Assembly (NCBI RefSeq): GCF_000615805.1
Contig: NZ_BAMJ01000004.1
Coordinates: forward strand, 1-64,000
DNA: 64,000 nt
Direction of reading: 5' to 3'
Source of the DNA: Latilactobacillus fuchuensis DSM 14340 = JCM 11249
Lineage (GTDB): Bacteria > Bacillota > Bacilli > Lactobacillales > Lactobacillaceae
This document shows, one piece after another, positions 17,556-28,592 of this stretch (its first letter is position 1; each line of letters begins with the position of its first letter). Below the pieces are notes generated by a model. It saw nothing but the letters and a program-made list of their open reading frames with translations, was not told where the DNA came from and ran no database searches. Both the position numbers and the translations under genes were made by a program.

Positions 17556-18167
17556 TTAATAGACCTTAAATTCTGTTAGTGGCCAGTAGCGTAGTTTGAC
17601 GACGCCCTGGATGCCGTTGTATTTTTTCGAATTGTCACTGATGAAGCCGACTGCCTTGTAGCGGCTGTCTTTCGAGACCGTTCGGTTATCACCCATCACG
17701 AAATAGTGGTTGGCCGGCACGGTACTGCGACCTAATAAATCTTTCAGGTCAAATGATGAATCCGTTGAATTTGGTTTGACGGTGAAGTAATTTGAACCGG
17801 CGAGATAGGTTGAATAATCAGCCTTATATTCTTTTAAATAAGGTTCGCTGACTTTCTGATTGTTAACGTAGAGTTGATCTTTGTCGAAGCGGACGGTATC
17901 GCCTGGTAAGCCAATGACCCGTTTGATGTAGAATTCACCGGGGGCATCAGGGGCTTTCAAGATGACGACGTCGCCGCGTTCAACTTTCGTGTGACGTAAA
18001 GCAATTACCCGATCGTATTGAGAAAAATTAGGCTGCATTGAAGGCCCAAAAATTTGCTCGTTGGCAATCACAAAGGTGAGCAGCAACTGAGCAATCCCAA
18101 TCATTACAGCGGATAATAATATGATTTGTAAGACAGATTTCCAGAATTCTTTTGTTTTAGCTGACAT
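17556..18167 (-). CDS. lepB: Signal peptidase I
   Basis: It is a membrane serine protease that removes signal peptides from exported proteins. The 203-aa product has one N-terminal membrane anchor (about 13-33), the catalytic serine S43 in GPSMQP, the general base K82 in YIKRVIGLPGD, and the box E motif MGDNRTVSKDSR. This is the Ser/Lys dyad type of Gram-positive bacteria. ATG 18167 has AAGGATG upstream. An insert of roughly 30 residues between the K82 region and box E (DYSTYLAGSNYFTVKPN...) is longer than in the shortest family members. The gene is alone; the RNA would run into repeat array C after the stop. Confidence 0.95.
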   Translation of the reverse strand: MSAKTKEFWKSVLQIILLSAVMIGIAQLLLTFVIANEQIFGPSMQPNFSQYDRVIALRHTKVERGDVVILKAPDAPGEFYIKRVIGLPGDTVRFDKDQLYVNNQKVSEPYLKEYKADYSTYLAGSNYFTVKPNSTDSSFDLKDLLGRSTVPANHYFVMGDNRTVSKDSRYKAVGFISDNSKKYNGIQGVVKLRYWPLTEFKVY

Positions 18168-18253
18168 TTCCGCACATCCTTAATAAGTCAATAATCTCAT
18201 TGTACTACAACTAATCAATTGATGACAACGGAATTGTATAGCTGATTAACTAA

Positions 18254-18409
18254 TTAACGTTGCATACGGTGGAAACCTTGTAGCGACTGACGATCGGCTT
18301 GAACAGTTGTGCTTGGTTGATGAGTGGGTAGATAGTGGCCCAACATTAAATAACTAATACCCAAAATCCCAATGAGTGGCACCATCCAACTTGCTATTTT
18401 ACGTAACAT
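18254..18409 (-). CDS. Small single-span membrane protein of unknown function
   Basis: The 51-aa product begins MLRKIASWMVPLIGILGISYLML, a short basic start followed by one hydrophobic span, then a polar tail of about 25 residues ending QGFHRMQR. I do not recognise the family. ATG 18409 is preferred because AAAGGGG lies eight bases upstream on the minus strand; an in-frame start 45 bp earlier has no ribosome binding site. It lies 86 bp upstream of the signal peptidase gene on the same strand and could share its transcript. Confidence 0.6.
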   Translation of the reverse strand: MLRKIASWMVPLIGILGISYLMLGHYLPTHQPSTTVQADRQSLQGFHRMQR

Positions 18410-18560
18410 ATTCAAGACCCCTTTATTTGATATTAAGTCCATTTTAACGGGCATTGCACATCAGCGCCATTGAATGAACTAACGAATCGGCAACTGGTGT
18501 GACAAAGTTGTTATGTAATTGATAAATCATAAACAGAATTTATCAAGGCAACGGTGTTCG

Positions 18561-18569
18561 TGGTATACT
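18561..18569 (+). promoter_or_regulatory. Extended -10 promoter of the D-aspartate ligase operon
   Basis: TGGTATACT is an extended -10 (TG, one base, TATACT), 30 bp before the ATG at 18600. No good -35 hexamer is present at 17 bases, which fits an extended -10 promoter. Confidence 0.6.
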
Positions 18570-18599
18570 AAGAACAATATTGCTTAAGAGGTGAACGGA

Positions 18600-19853
18600 A
18601 TGCCAACAATTCAATCAAAATTTACACCGATTTTATTAGGAAGCGACTTTAACGTTTATGGGATGGCGCGTTCGTTTTATGAACTAACGGGAAAACCAGT
18701 CCAAGCTTACGCAGGTGCTGAACTAGCACCGACCCGTTATACTAAAATTGTCGATGTCGAAATCGTACCAGGTTTCAGCGAAGATCCCGTTTTTATTGAA
18801 AAAATGCGGGAATTAATTTTAACGTACCAAACTCATGATGAACCCGTGATTTTAATCGGTTGTGGGGATGGGTATGCAGAATTAATCGCTAAACATAAGG
18901 TAGAACTACAAGCGGCCTTTGTTTGTCCCTATATCGATTACGATTTATTGAAACAGTTGAATAACAAAGAAAATTTCTATCAAGTCTGCGAAGAATACGA
19001 TTTACCTTATCCTAAAACCAAAACGATAACGCATGAGATGGTGACCGCAGGACAAGTAACGCAACCATTTGGGTATCCAGTCGCATTGAAACCCGCTAAT
19101 TCAGTTGAATGGTTAGATGTGCATTTTGAAGGTCGTAAAAAGGCGTTCCGAATTCAATCACAGGCTGAATTTGATGCGATTATTCAAAAAATTTATGCTA
19201 GTGGTTATACGTCAGATCTAATTCTTCAAGATTTCATTCCGGGTGATGACAGTCGGATGCGCGTGTTAAACGCCTACGTGGATCACAATCACCAAGTGAA
19301 GATGATGTGTTTGGGTCATCCTTTATTGGAAGATCCAGCGCCAGCCGCGATTGGGAATTACGTGGCGATTATCCCTGAATATAATGAAACTATTTATCAT
19401 CAGATTCAAACCTTCTTAGAAGCGATTGGTTTTACGGGTTACGCTAATTTTGATATGAAATTTGACGAACGGGATCAAACCTTCAAGTTATTTGAAATCA
19501 ATTTACGGCAAGGTCGCAGTAGTTTCTTTGTCACGTTGAACGGTTATAATTTAGCGCAATGGGTGGTTCAAGATTACGTAACGGGTGATTTAAAAGACCA
19601 ACCAACCGTTTATGGTAATCAAGATGATAGTCAAGCAGCTTTATGGTTAGGCGTGTCTGTTGACGTCTTTAAGAAATATACGCGGGATAATGCGGACAAA
19701 GATCGCGCATTAGCGTTAATTAAACAAGGCCGCTACGGCACGACTTTCCAATATGCCAAGGATAATAACGTTAAACGTTGGTTATTGACGAAATGGATGT
19801 TGCATAATTATCGTAAGAATTTTGCACGTTATTTTAAAGAAAACAAAGGGTAA
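18600..19853 (+). CDS. ATP-grasp ligase, probable D-aspartate ligase for peptidoglycan cross-bridge
   Basis: The 417-aa product has an N-terminal pre-ATP-grasp domain (ILLGSDFNVYGMARSFYELTG) and an ATP-grasp fold. PVALKPANSVEW is the ATP-lysine region, DFIPGDDSRMRV a substrate region, and FEINLRQGRSS supplies the Mg-binding E299-x-N301-x-R303. D-aspartate ligases (Asl type) join D-Asp to the lysine side chain of UDP-MurNAc-pentapeptide. The next gene is an aspartate racemase, which supplies D-Asp and supports the specific call. ATG 18600 has GAGGTG six bases upstream. It heads an operon with racD, a histidine phosphatase and a serine hydrolase. The less specific alternative is an unassigned carboxylate-amine ligase. 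Confidence 0.88.
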   Translation: MPTIQSKFTPILLGSDFNVYGMARSFYELTGKPVQAYAGAELAPTRYTKIVDVEIVPGFSEDPVFIEKMRELILTYQTHDEPVILIGCGDGYAELIAKHKVELQAAFVCPYIDYDLLKQLNNKENFYQVCEEYDLPYPKTKTITHEMVTAGQVTQPFGYPVALKPANSVEWLDVHFEGRKKAFRIQSQAEFDAIIQKIYASGYTSDLILQDFIPGDDSRMRVLNAYVDHNHQVKMMCLGHPLLEDPAPAAIGNYVAIIPEYNETIYHQIQTFLEAIGFTGYANFDMKFDERDQTFKLFEINLRQGRSSFFVTLNGYNLAQWVVQDYVTGDLKDQPTVYGNQDDSQAALWLGVSVDVFKKYTRDNADKDRALALIKQGRYGTTFQYAKDNNVKRWLLTKWMLHNYRKNFARYFKENKG

Positions 19854-19856
19854 TTG

Positions 19857-20570
19857 ATGATGAAACAATTTTTTACAGTGCTTGGCGGGATGGGAACGGC
19901 CGCGACTGAAAGTTACATTCGGTTATTAAATCAGCGGACACCATCTAAAAAAGATCAAGATTTCTTGGATTATATCGTGGTCAATCATGCGACGATTCCT
20001 GATCGTTCGACTTATTTAATGGACCATACGCAACCTAATCCAGCTCCTTACTTATTAGAAGATATTCAACAACAAAGCTTATTGAAGCCGGCTTTTTTCG
20101 TGATTGCTTGTAATACAGCGCATTATTTCTATGATGAGTTGCAAGCAGCGGCTTCAGCACCAATCGTGCACATGCCCCGTGAAACGGTTAAGAGTATTCA
20201 AACGACTTATCCAACCGCAAAACGGATTGGTATTCTAGGGACTAAAGGGACCGTCACTGACGGTATTTACGACCAGGAGTTGGCGACCGTTGGTTACAAG
20301 ATTGTTAAACCAAGCGAAGCATTGCAAGAGCGGACGATGGATTTAATTTTTAACGACATCAAAGGTCAAGCGAAGATGAGTGGTGCTAAATATCACGCCA
20401 TTTTAGAAACGATGATCACTGAAGGCGATTGTGATGCGGTCATTTTAGGCTGTACTGAATTATCATTAGCGCAAGAATGGGCACCGGATCACACTTTTCC
20501 AGTCGTTGATTCACAATCAGTTTTAGTTGATCGGTCGATTGAATTGGCGTTGAAGTTACGAGAAAAGTGA
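19857..20570 (+). CDS. racD: Aspartate racemase
   Basis: It is a PLP-independent racemase that interconverts L- and D-aspartate with two cysteines. Both are present in the 237-aa product: C85 in VIACNTAHYF and C199 in ILGCTELSLA. GGMGTAATESYIRLL at the N-terminus is the usual family start. The gene begins three bases after the ligase stop, so the two are probably translationally coupled, and together they form the D-Asp branch of wall synthesis. ATG 19857 is chosen (AAAGGG six bases upstream); ATG 19860 is almost as good. A glutamate racemase role is less likely given this neighbour. Confidence 0.92.
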   Translation: MMKQFFTVLGGMGTAATESYIRLLNQRTPSKKDQDFLDYIVVNHATIPDRSTYLMDHTQPNPAPYLLEDIQQQSLLKPAFFVIACNTAHYFYDELQAAASAPIVHMPRETVKSIQTTYPTAKRIGILGTKGTVTDGIYDQELATVGYKIVKPSEALQERTMDLIFNDIKGQAKMSGAKYHAILETMITEGDCDAVILGCTELSLAQEWAPDHTFPVVDSQSVLVDRSIELALKLREK

Positions 20571-20579
20571 GTTTGATGA

Positions 20580-21256
20580 ATGATGGCAAAATTAGTAATT
20601 GTTAGACATGGTGAAAGTTTGGCCAACCAATTAAACACTTACACGGGTTGGTCAGATGTACACTGACGGATAAAGGTCGTTTGGAAGCCCACCAAGTTGG
20701 GCAACAACTTCAAGCGACTGGGATTCAATTTGCCCAAGTCCATACATCGCTATTAAAACGGGCGATTTTAACTAGCTATATCATTTTGGAAGAAATGGAT
20801 CAATTAGCCATTCCAATGACCAAGAGTTGGCGATTAAACGAACGACATTACGGCGCTTTGCGGGGGTTGAATAAAGAAACCACGCGAAGGGTTTTTGGTG
20901 TGGCGCAAGTCGCACGGTGGCGCCGGAGCTATACAGCTATTCCACCATTACTTACGCAGGTGTCGCAGGAACGGCGCTATCGATTAGTCCCACTAGCAAG
21001 TCGGCCACGGGGCGAAAGTTTGGCCCAAGCGACCCAACGATTATTGCCGTATTGGCAAGATCAAATTGTACCGGGATTAAGACAAGGTCGTGATCAGTTA
21101 GTGGTTGCGCATGGGTCGACATTGCGGGCGCTGATTAAAGTCATTGAGCAGATCTCAGATCAAGCAATCGATGGGGTTGAAGTCGCTAACGGGGAGGCAT
21201 TGTACTATCAATTTGATGCAACACTCCAATTGATTGAGAAAGGACGTTTAGGCTAA
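20580..21256 (+). pseudogene. Histidine phosphatase / phosphoglycerate mutase-like protein, frameshifted
   Basis: The first frame starts at ATG 20580 (or 20583) and encodes AKLVIVRHGESLANQLNTYTGWSDV with the RHG catalytic motif. It stops at 20666-20668. The second frame continues as LTDKGRLEAHQVGQQL and contains NERHYGALRGLNK and VAHGSTLRALIK, the other active-site motifs of the GpmA-like branch. One base is missing near 20662; restoring it gives 226 codons and the usual GWSDVPLTDKG. The position is third in the D-Asp operon, nine bases after racD. An indel error in the sequence is as likely as true inactivation. A glycolytic mutase or a small-molecule phosphatase are both possible. Confidence 0.8.
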
Positions 21257-21261
21257 AGTTG

Positions 21262-22452
21262 ATGATGAAACAGAAAATAACAATCGCGATTCTGATCGTT
21301 GGACTATTTGTTTTGGGAATTGGTGCAACGGCCCACCACTACCGACACCAATTGGTGGTGCAAGCAGGTCAGTCTAATCAACGATTAAAACAAGTGCAAC
21401 AACAATTACAAACAACTCAAAAGCAATTGGCAGAGCAAGTGGCTAAAGATAATCATTCCGCAATCGATACTCGCAAGACGAACCAGTTAACGGGTGTCCA
21501 ACAACAAGTATTACAGAAAAAATTAACGGATAGTCATTTTAGTGGCACGATTTTATTAGTTAAAAATAACCGGATTATCTATCAAGACGGTCGCGGTTAT
21601 GCGAATTATGAACAACAAAAACTAATTACACCGCAAACGACGTATCAGATTGCCTCGGTCCAGAAATCATTGACGGCTGCACTTGTGATGAAAGCGGTCG
21701 AAGCGGGTCAATTAAAATTAACGGATAAGATTGGCCAATATTACCCACAAATTAAAGAGGGTCAGAAAATCACCATTCAAATGATGTTGGACATGCAGTC
21801 GGGATTGATTGAAACTAAGGCGCCGACTGTTGATTTGACGGAGCAACAACGATTCGCGTTTGCGTTTGATCATTTGAAAGTTCAAAATATTGGCAAACAT
21901 TTCTATGCGCCAGTGAACTATTTATTATTAACGGGTGTTTTAGAAAAGGTGACCCATCAATCGTATCAACAACTATTTGAAAAACAAGTGAGTGAACCGC
22001 TGGCGTTGACGTCATTTGGATTTATGCCAAATAGTATTGCCGGTCAGCAAGCTGTTTCGTATACCGTTGAGAATAATTTTTATGGTGAAGCTGTTCCGGT
22101 GCCCATTTTTACGTATACCCGGGAAATTGGCACGGGGAATATGTACGCCACGGCCAGTAGCTTATTTCAAGTTGAACAGGCAATTGTGCAGGGGCGGATT
22201 ATCAGTAAAAATAGTTTACATCAATTACGGCATACGCAAACTGGTAGTTACAGTGGTGGCGTGTATAATTGGCCAACTTATTTTACGAGTCATGGGGTTG
22301 AATCAGGTTACGAAAGTGCCATTCAAATCAGTCAAGACGGCCAATCAGGCGTTGTTCTGTTGTCCAATCAATATAAGGTCAAACCAGTCCCCTTGGTTGG
22401 GTTGACGAAGTCGCTGTACCAACAATTCTGTGAAACGCAAACAAAAGCATAA
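21262..22452 (+). CDS. Serine hydrolase, beta-lactamase / penicillin-binding-like family
   Basis: The 396-aa product has an N-terminal membrane anchor or signal (ITIAILIVGLFVLGIGATA), a 35-residue glutamine-rich coiled coil (QSNQRLKQVQQQLQTTQKQL) and a class C-type domain. S132-V-Q-K135 gives the SxxK motif, and FYAPVNYLLL supplies the Y-x-N-like motif. No standard KTG box is seen; a SHGVESGYES segment may take its place. It would act outside the membrane on peptidoglycan or teichoic acid esters; the activity is not determinable. It is last in the D-Asp ligase operon, five bases after the previous stop, followed by a strong terminator. ATG 21262 and 21265 are both possible starts. Confidence 0.82.
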   Translation: MMKQKITIAILIVGLFVLGIGATAHHYRHQLVVQAGQSNQRLKQVQQQLQTTQKQLAEQVAKDNHSAIDTRKTNQLTGVQQQVLQKKLTDSHFSGTILLVKNNRIIYQDGRGYANYEQQKLITPQTTYQIASVQKSLTAALVMKAVEAGQLKLTDKIGQYYPQIKEGQKITIQMMLDMQSGLIETKAPTVDLTEQQRFAFAFDHLKVQNIGKHFYAPVNYLLLTGVLEKVTHQSYQQLFEKQVSEPLALTSFGFMPNSIAGQQAVSYTVENNFYGEAVPVPIFTYTREIGTGNMYATASSLFQVEQAIVQGRIISKNSLHQLRHTQTGSYSGGVYNWPTYFTSHGVESGYESAIQISQDGQSGVVLLSNQYKVKPVPLVGLTKSLYQQFCETQTKA

Positions 22453-22460
22453 GCAACAAA

Positions 22461-22503
22461 ACAAAGACACGCTAGTCCAATTCGGGCTAGCGTGTCTTTG
22501 TTT
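22461..22503 (+). terminator. Terminator of the D-aspartate ligase operon
   Basis: ACAAAGACACGCTAG pairs with CTAGCGTGTCTTTGT, loop about 12, followed by TTT. The flanking A and T runs make it usable in both directions, toward the convergent phosphatase gene too. Confidence 0.9.
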
Positions 22504-22520
22504 GATTGATGATTAGGTGA

Positions 22521-23315
22521 TTATTCTAAATAGTCGTTTTTGAGTTGTTCAATTTCGGTTGGTTTCAACGCCATCGCTTGGGTTAGATAATTAGCCATGC
22601 TACCGAAATGTTGGTCAATCACATCATAGACGTGGTTGATACTTTCAATCGAGATGGCTTGCGCGTTCATCGCGGCCACTTGCGCATCATTGCTGTTGAT
22701 TCGTTTTGGTGTTGCAGTGTCTAATCCGAGGACTTGATTCGATAATAAGAAATCATTGGTAATCGTTTCACGGTCGACGCCTAAAGCACTCAAGATTAAT
22801 AAAGTGCCGACACCAGTTCGGTCTTTGCCGGCCGAACAATGGTATAAAACGGCGCCATCCGTGTCATGATTATTTAATAAGACGGTTAATAGATCACGAT
22901 AGGCGGCTTGGGCGTGCGCGTCGAGGACTAATTGTTGATACATTTTGTCCATACTTGATAATTCGGGTTCTGCGGATGATTGATGACCGAATAGTCGACC
23001 GAATAAACCCGCTTTGGGCGTTGGTTCGGTTGATTGATCAGTAAATGGGAAGACGGATAAACGGTGGTAAGTCACGAATTGTTCATCAAACGGATCGGGT
23101 GCGACTTTAATTTCGTGGCGTGATCGAAAATCAACGTCGAATAAGATGCCATATTGAATCAAACGTTGGATATCATCATTGGTCAGTGCGTTTAAACTAC
23201 CGGAGCGTAATAATTTATGCCATTTAATGGTACGACCGTCCGCTGTTGGATAGCCGCCGAGTTCGCGCAGATTGTTGCTACGGGTGAGTTCTAAAACGCG
23301 TTGATGCTCTTGCAT
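22521..23315 (-). CDS. Tyrosine-protein phosphatase (Y_phosphatase3, LipA-like)
   Basis: The 264-aa product has NLRELGGYPTADGR near the start and the P-loop HCSAGKDRTG with nucleophile C160 and arginine R166. This is the family of Listeria LipA and mycobacterial PtpB, which remove phosphate from phosphotyrosine or phosphoinositides. There is no signal peptide, so it is cytoplasmic unless exported by another route. An insert near 95-122 (AGLFGRLFGHQSSAEPELS) is unusual and hydrophilic. ATG 23315 has AAAGGACTG upstream. It is monocistronic and divergent from guaB. Confidence 0.9.
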   Translation of the reverse strand: MQEHQRVLELTRSNNLRELGGYPTADGRTIKWHKLLRSGSLNALTNDDIQRLIQYGILFDVDFRSRHEIKVAPDPFDEQFVTYHRLSVFPFTDQSTEPTPKAGLFGRLFGHQSSAEPELSSMDKMYQQLVLDAHAQAAYRDLLTVLLNNHDTDGAVLYHCSAGKDRTGVGTLLILSALGVDRETITNDFLLSNQVLGLDTATPKRINSNDAQVAAMNAQAISIESINHVYDVIDQHFGSMANYLTQAMALKPTEIEQLKNDYLE

Positions 23316-23449
23316 ACTAATCAGTCCTTTGCTGTTTTATTCTAAGTACTATTGTATAACGAAGTTGTCGAAAAAACAGCAACAGTTTAAACGTTCGGTT
23401 TCTACTAAATAAGGAGCGGTACTGAAAATGAATTTTTAATAAGAGCTAA

Positions 23450-23478
23450 TTGACGTATCACTAAAAATTTGCTATAGT
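23450..23478 (+). promoter_or_regulatory. Promoter of guaB
   Basis: TTGACG (23450-23455) and TATAGT (23473-23478) lie 17 bases apart, with TGC directly before the -10. The leader to the ATG at 23568 is about 85 bases with no clear riboswitch fold. Confidence 0.72.
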
Positions 23479-23513
23479 TTTAACAATTTTAAAATAACTA
23501 ATTTTAGCGGTAA

Positions 23514-25049
<1,536 letters not shown>

Positions 25050-25113
25050 ACGTTGAGTTAGCAGTTGGTCTTAAAATTTGCAGTGTCGGAATCATTAACG
25101 TTAAAATAGCAGT

Positions 25114-25146
25114 AATCCGTTCTCGATTAGGAGAACGGATTTTTTG
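25114..25146 (+). terminator. Terminator of guaB
   Basis: AATCCGTTCTC pairs with GAGAACGGATT around GATTAG and is followed by a T run. Confidence 0.92.
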
Positions 25147-25162
25147 GTTAACAATTGCGGAT

Positions 25163-25178
25163 TTAAAGAATTCTTTAA
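25163..25178 (+). promoter_or_regulatory. Palindromic box, candidate autoregulatory site of the response regulator
   Basis: TTAAAGAATTCTTTAA is a perfect 16-bp palindrome. It ends 22 bases before a TACAAT -10 box (25201-25206), and there is no recognisable -35, as at activator-dependent promoters. A near copy occupies the same position before the lipoprotein gene at 30163. Confidence 0.65.
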
Positions 25179-25254
25179 CCCTAAAAACCGAATAGTTTGT
25201 TACAATGATAGCGAATCACTCGAAATGAGTTTAAATTAAAACGAGGTAAACTAA

Positions 25255-25944
25255 ATGATGAAAATTTTAATTGTTGATGATGATAAAGAAATTGTTGAAT
25301 TATTGAGTATTTACGTTAAAAATGAAGGTTACGATCCAATCCAAGCGTTTACCGGTAAAGAAGCTTTAACGAAGATTGCGACTAACCCGGATATTGATTT
25401 AATGATTCTAGATATTATGATGCCTAATATGAGTGGGATTGAAGTCATTAAAGCGGTGCGCAAGGATTCGCAAGTGCCGATTATTGTCGTCTCAGCCAAA
25501 ACAACCGATATGGATAAAATTCAAGGGTTGATTACCGGCGCGGATGATTACGTTTCGAAGCCTTTTAATCCGCTTGAAGTCATGGCGCGGGTTAAATCAC
25601 TTTTGCGTCGGAGTCAACAACACGTCACGACTGAAGTCCCAGATATTTTGGAAGTCGGGCCGTTGGTGATTAAACGCGATTCACACGAAGTCACGACGAT
25701 TGCGGGCAAACAAATTCAATTGACTGCACTCGAATTCGGGATTCTCTATCTATTGGCGAGCCATCCCAACCGGGTCTTTTCGGCGGACGATATTTTTGAA
25801 CGGGTCTGGAAACAAGAAAGTATTGTATCGGCGAAGACGGTTATGGTCCACGTCAGCCATTTACGGGATAAGATTGAAGAAGCCACTGACGGTGAAAAAG
25901 TGATTGAAACCGTCTGGGGCGTTGGTTACAAGGTCGAGGTCTAA
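25255..25944 (+). CDS. OmpR-family response regulator (VanR-like)
   Basis: The 229-aa product has a receiver domain (2-115) with acidic D8-D9 pocket, phosphoacceptor D53 in LMILDIMMPN, the conserved SAK and SKPFNP segments, and a winged-helix DNA-binding domain (about 130-228, ending VIETVWGVGYKVE). The stop overlaps the start of the kinase gene (TAATG), and a D,D-carboxypeptidase gene follows. That context suggests a cell-wall stress system of the VanRS type, but the signal is unknown. ATG 25255 has ACGAGG eight bases upstream. The 16-bp palindrome ahead of the promoter suggests that it activates its own transcription. Confidence 0.92.
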   Translation: MMKILIVDDDKEIVELLSIYVKNEGYDPIQAFTGKEALTKIATNPDIDLMILDIMMPNMSGIEVIKAVRKDSQVPIIVVSAKTTDMDKIQGLITGADDYVSKPFNPLEVMARVKSLLRRSQQHVTTEVPDILEVGPLVIKRDSHEVTTIAGKQIQLTALEFGILYLLASHPNRVFSADDIFERVWKQESIVSAKTVMVHVSHLRDKIEEATDGEKVIETVWGVGYKVEV

Positions 25945-27140
25945 TGGACGAACAACATAATAATCAACCCTTAAAAAAAGTCGCGTTAACCGGTAAAGAA
26001 AAAAGTGAACTATTCGCCGAAGGGGTCGTTACAGTCATATTGTTATTGCTGTTAAACCTCTCAATCATGGTGCTTTTACAACAAGCGATTATCACTAACC
26101 CGCAATTGCGGGGTGGTGTTTGGATGATTAAAAACGCCATCACCATCGGACCGAATGAATGGCATATTTGGAGTTGGCAGAATTGGTTTGTCGTCTTAAT
26201 GGCGGTGGCCGATATTCTCGTCGTCTATTGGCGTCTTATTCGGCGGTACCACCAAATGCAAATGTGGCACGTCATTGGTGAACTACATTTCATCGCGGAC
26301 GGCCATTTAGAACACCGAATTAATTTACGGGTCAATCGTGATTTACAACGGGTAATTGACAGTGTGAATACGCTAGTCGATAGCACCGTGCGGTCGATGG
26401 ACGAAGAACGCAAGATTGAAAAGAGTAAAGATGAACTGATTACCAACGTCAGCCACGATTTACGTACGCCGTTAACCTCGATTATCGGTTATTTGGGTTT
26501 AATTGAGGATCAGCAATATCAAACGCGTGACGAATTAACGAAATATACGCACACGGCTTACGTAAAAGCCCAACAGATGAAGGTGTTAGTCGAAGATCTA
26601 TTCGAATATACGAAGGTTCGTCAAACGTCGACACCGATTACTAAAACAACGTTTGATATGGAACAGATGTTGGAACAATTAGCGGCGAGTTTCGAATTAG
26701 AAGCGCAGAAAAAAGGGATGCAAATTAACGTGCGATGTCATCCAACCCCGTTAATGATGGAAGCTGATACTGAAAAGTTGGGCCGGGTTTTTAATAACTT
26801 ATTAGCGAATGCTTTGAAATACGGCAAAGGCGCCAATCAGATCACGTTAGAGGCTGAAAAAATCGGGCAAGAAGCGATTATTAAAGTTTCAAATGACGGT
26901 CAACAGATTCCCAGTGATTCATTGAGTCAGTTATTTGATCGTTTCTACCGAGTTGAAGCATCCCGTTCGCAAGAAACCGGTGGGACTGGGTTAGGCTTGG
27001 CGATTTCGCAGAGTATTATTGCGTTACATGGTGGTTATATTTATGCGGATTCAACGCCAGAATTAACCAGTTTTGTGATACACTTACCTTTAAAGTTAGG
27101 TCAGCCAGTTAAGGCTGATACTCACCATAGTCAGGAGTAA
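25944..27140 (+). CDS. Sensor histidine kinase (VanS-like)
   Basis: The 398-aa product has two membrane segments (about 28-50 and 78-97) flanking a short external loop of roughly 30 residues, a HAMP-like linker, and a HisKA domain with H171 in NVSHDLRTPLTS. An HATPase domain follows with N box FNNLLANALKYG, F box LFDRFYR and G box GTGLGLAIS. The very small outer loop suggests that it senses something in or near the membrane, as in intramembrane-sensing kinases. It overlaps the regulator gene by one base and ends four bases before the carboxypeptidase GTG. Confidence 0.93.
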   Translation: MDEQHNNQPLKKVALTGKEKSELFAEGVVTVILLLLLNLSIMVLLQQAIITNPQLRGGVWMIKNAITIGPNEWHIWSWQNWFVVLMAVADILVVYWRLIRRYHQMQMWHVIGELHFIADGHLEHRINLRVNRDLQRVIDSVNTLVDSTVRSMDEERKIEKSKDELITNVSHDLRTPLTSIIGYLGLIEDQQYQTRDELTKYTHTAYVKAQQMKVLVEDLFEYTKVRQTSTPITKTTFDMEQMLEQLAASFELEAQKKGMQINVRCHPTPLMMEADTEKLGRVFNNLLANALKYGKGANQITLEAEKIGQEAIIKVSNDGQQIPSDSLSQLFDRFYRVEASRSQETGGTGLGLAISQSIIALHGGYIYADSTPELTSFVIHLPLKLGQPVKADTHHSQE

Positions 27141-27144
27141 GATT

Positions 27145-28472
27145 GTGTTTAAAAAAATAATCCAGTATCTCATGGTTGGTCTGTTAGTCGGTGTGCCAGC
27201 CAGTCTTGCAATGCAACCAGCGGTTAGTCAGGCAGCAACTGCAACGACGACCCCGGCGACATTACCAACCGCCCCTAAGATTGATGCGAGCGCCGCGATT
27301 GCCGTCGATGCTAAATCGGGCCAAGTTTTGTTTGAACAAAATGCAGACCAAGCTTTGCCAATTGCGTCGATGACTAAAATGATTACAGCCTATATTGTGC
27401 TGACCCAGATCAAGCAGGGTAAATTGAAATGGGAACAGACGATTAAACCCGATACCACGATTTACAAGTTGAGCCAAGACAAAGATTTAACCAATGTGCC
27501 ATTGCAAGCTGAGGGGCAATATACTGTCCGCGAGTTATACCAAGCGATGCTGATTGCGTCGGCTAATGATGCCGCGATGATGTTGGCCAATGCGGTTGCC
27601 GGTTCGCAAAAGACTTCGTCGATTTGATGCGGCAACAGGTTAGTCAATGGGGCATTCAAGATGCTAAGTTATATTCCGTTTCAGGGTTAAACAACGAATA
27701 TTTGACGGGTGCCATGTATCCGGGTAGTGCGAAAGATGCCGAAAATGAAATGAGTGCGGTCGATATGGCGATTGTGGCTCAGAAGTTATTAACTGATTTT
27801 CCCGACGTGTTGACGACGACCAAGCAAGCAACCTTCACGTTTGGCTCTAAAACCAGTGATGAAACCAAATTTACGACGTTTAATTTAATGTTACCCGGTC
27901 AAAAGAATGCGTCGACCGATTATATCGTCGATGGGTTGAAAACCGGCACAACTGATAAAGCGGGCGACTGTTTTACGGGAACGGCGACGAAAGAGGGTCA
28001 ACGAATTATCACGGTGGTCTTGCACGCTAACGGGAGTGATACCGGGCGTCGATTTATCGAAACGGGTAAATTGATGACTGACGTTTTTGATAATTGGGCA
28101 CCACAGACGTTGGTGAAACCGCAAGCCAGTATTGCGGGGTATGAAAAAGCCACCGTTAAATACGGCCGGCAAGCGACGGTACCATTAGTGGCCAATCAAG
28201 CGATAATGCTCTGGTTGCCGAAAGGTGCGACGAGCAAGAACGTTGATTGGCAATACCAAGCCGTTAAAGGTGGTACCAAGCGTCAAGTCCAAGCACCGAT
28301 TAAAAAGGGCACCACAGTTGGTCAAGTTAGTCCACAAATTGCTGGGACGACAACGCGCTTCTTAAAAACGCAACCCACTTATTCATTAAAGACTCAAAAA
28401 ACTGACCCGAAGGCCAATGTTTTTGTCTTAATTGGGATTGGGGTTAAAGAGTTTTTTACTGATTTATTTTAA
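27145..28472 (+). pseudogene. dacA: D-alanyl-D-alanine carboxypeptidase (PBP5 type), frameshifted
   Basis: The first frame (from GTG 27145, AGGAG eight bases upstream) has a signal peptide, S75-M-T-K78 and S139-A-N141. It breaks at ...GSQK near 27612. The second frame runs from about 27624 with GLKTGTTDKAG (the KTG box) to a C-terminal beta domain and an end like a membrane anchor, GVKEFFTDLF. One A is missing in an A run (27609-27612); restoring it gives 443 codons and GSQKDFVDLMRQQ. The enzyme would trim pentapeptides outside the membrane. Cotranscribed with the two-component genes, so probably a target as well. An indel error is likely, because all catalytic motifs are intact. Confidence 0.87.
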
Positions 28473-28592
28473 TTAGAAACCAGACGCGTCATCAGCCTAA
28501 TTGAAGGTTGACGGCGCGTTTTAATTTGGCCGAAAAATGGCTGATTATGCTATACTTAATTCAATTCACAGTGATTCACTAGGAGGATTCAG

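Noticed and set aside
27600-27625. Programmed ribosomal frameshift in dacA at an A run
   Set aside because: There is no downstream pseudoknot, family members are single-frame, and the same kind of loss occurs in nine other genes, so an indel error is simpler.
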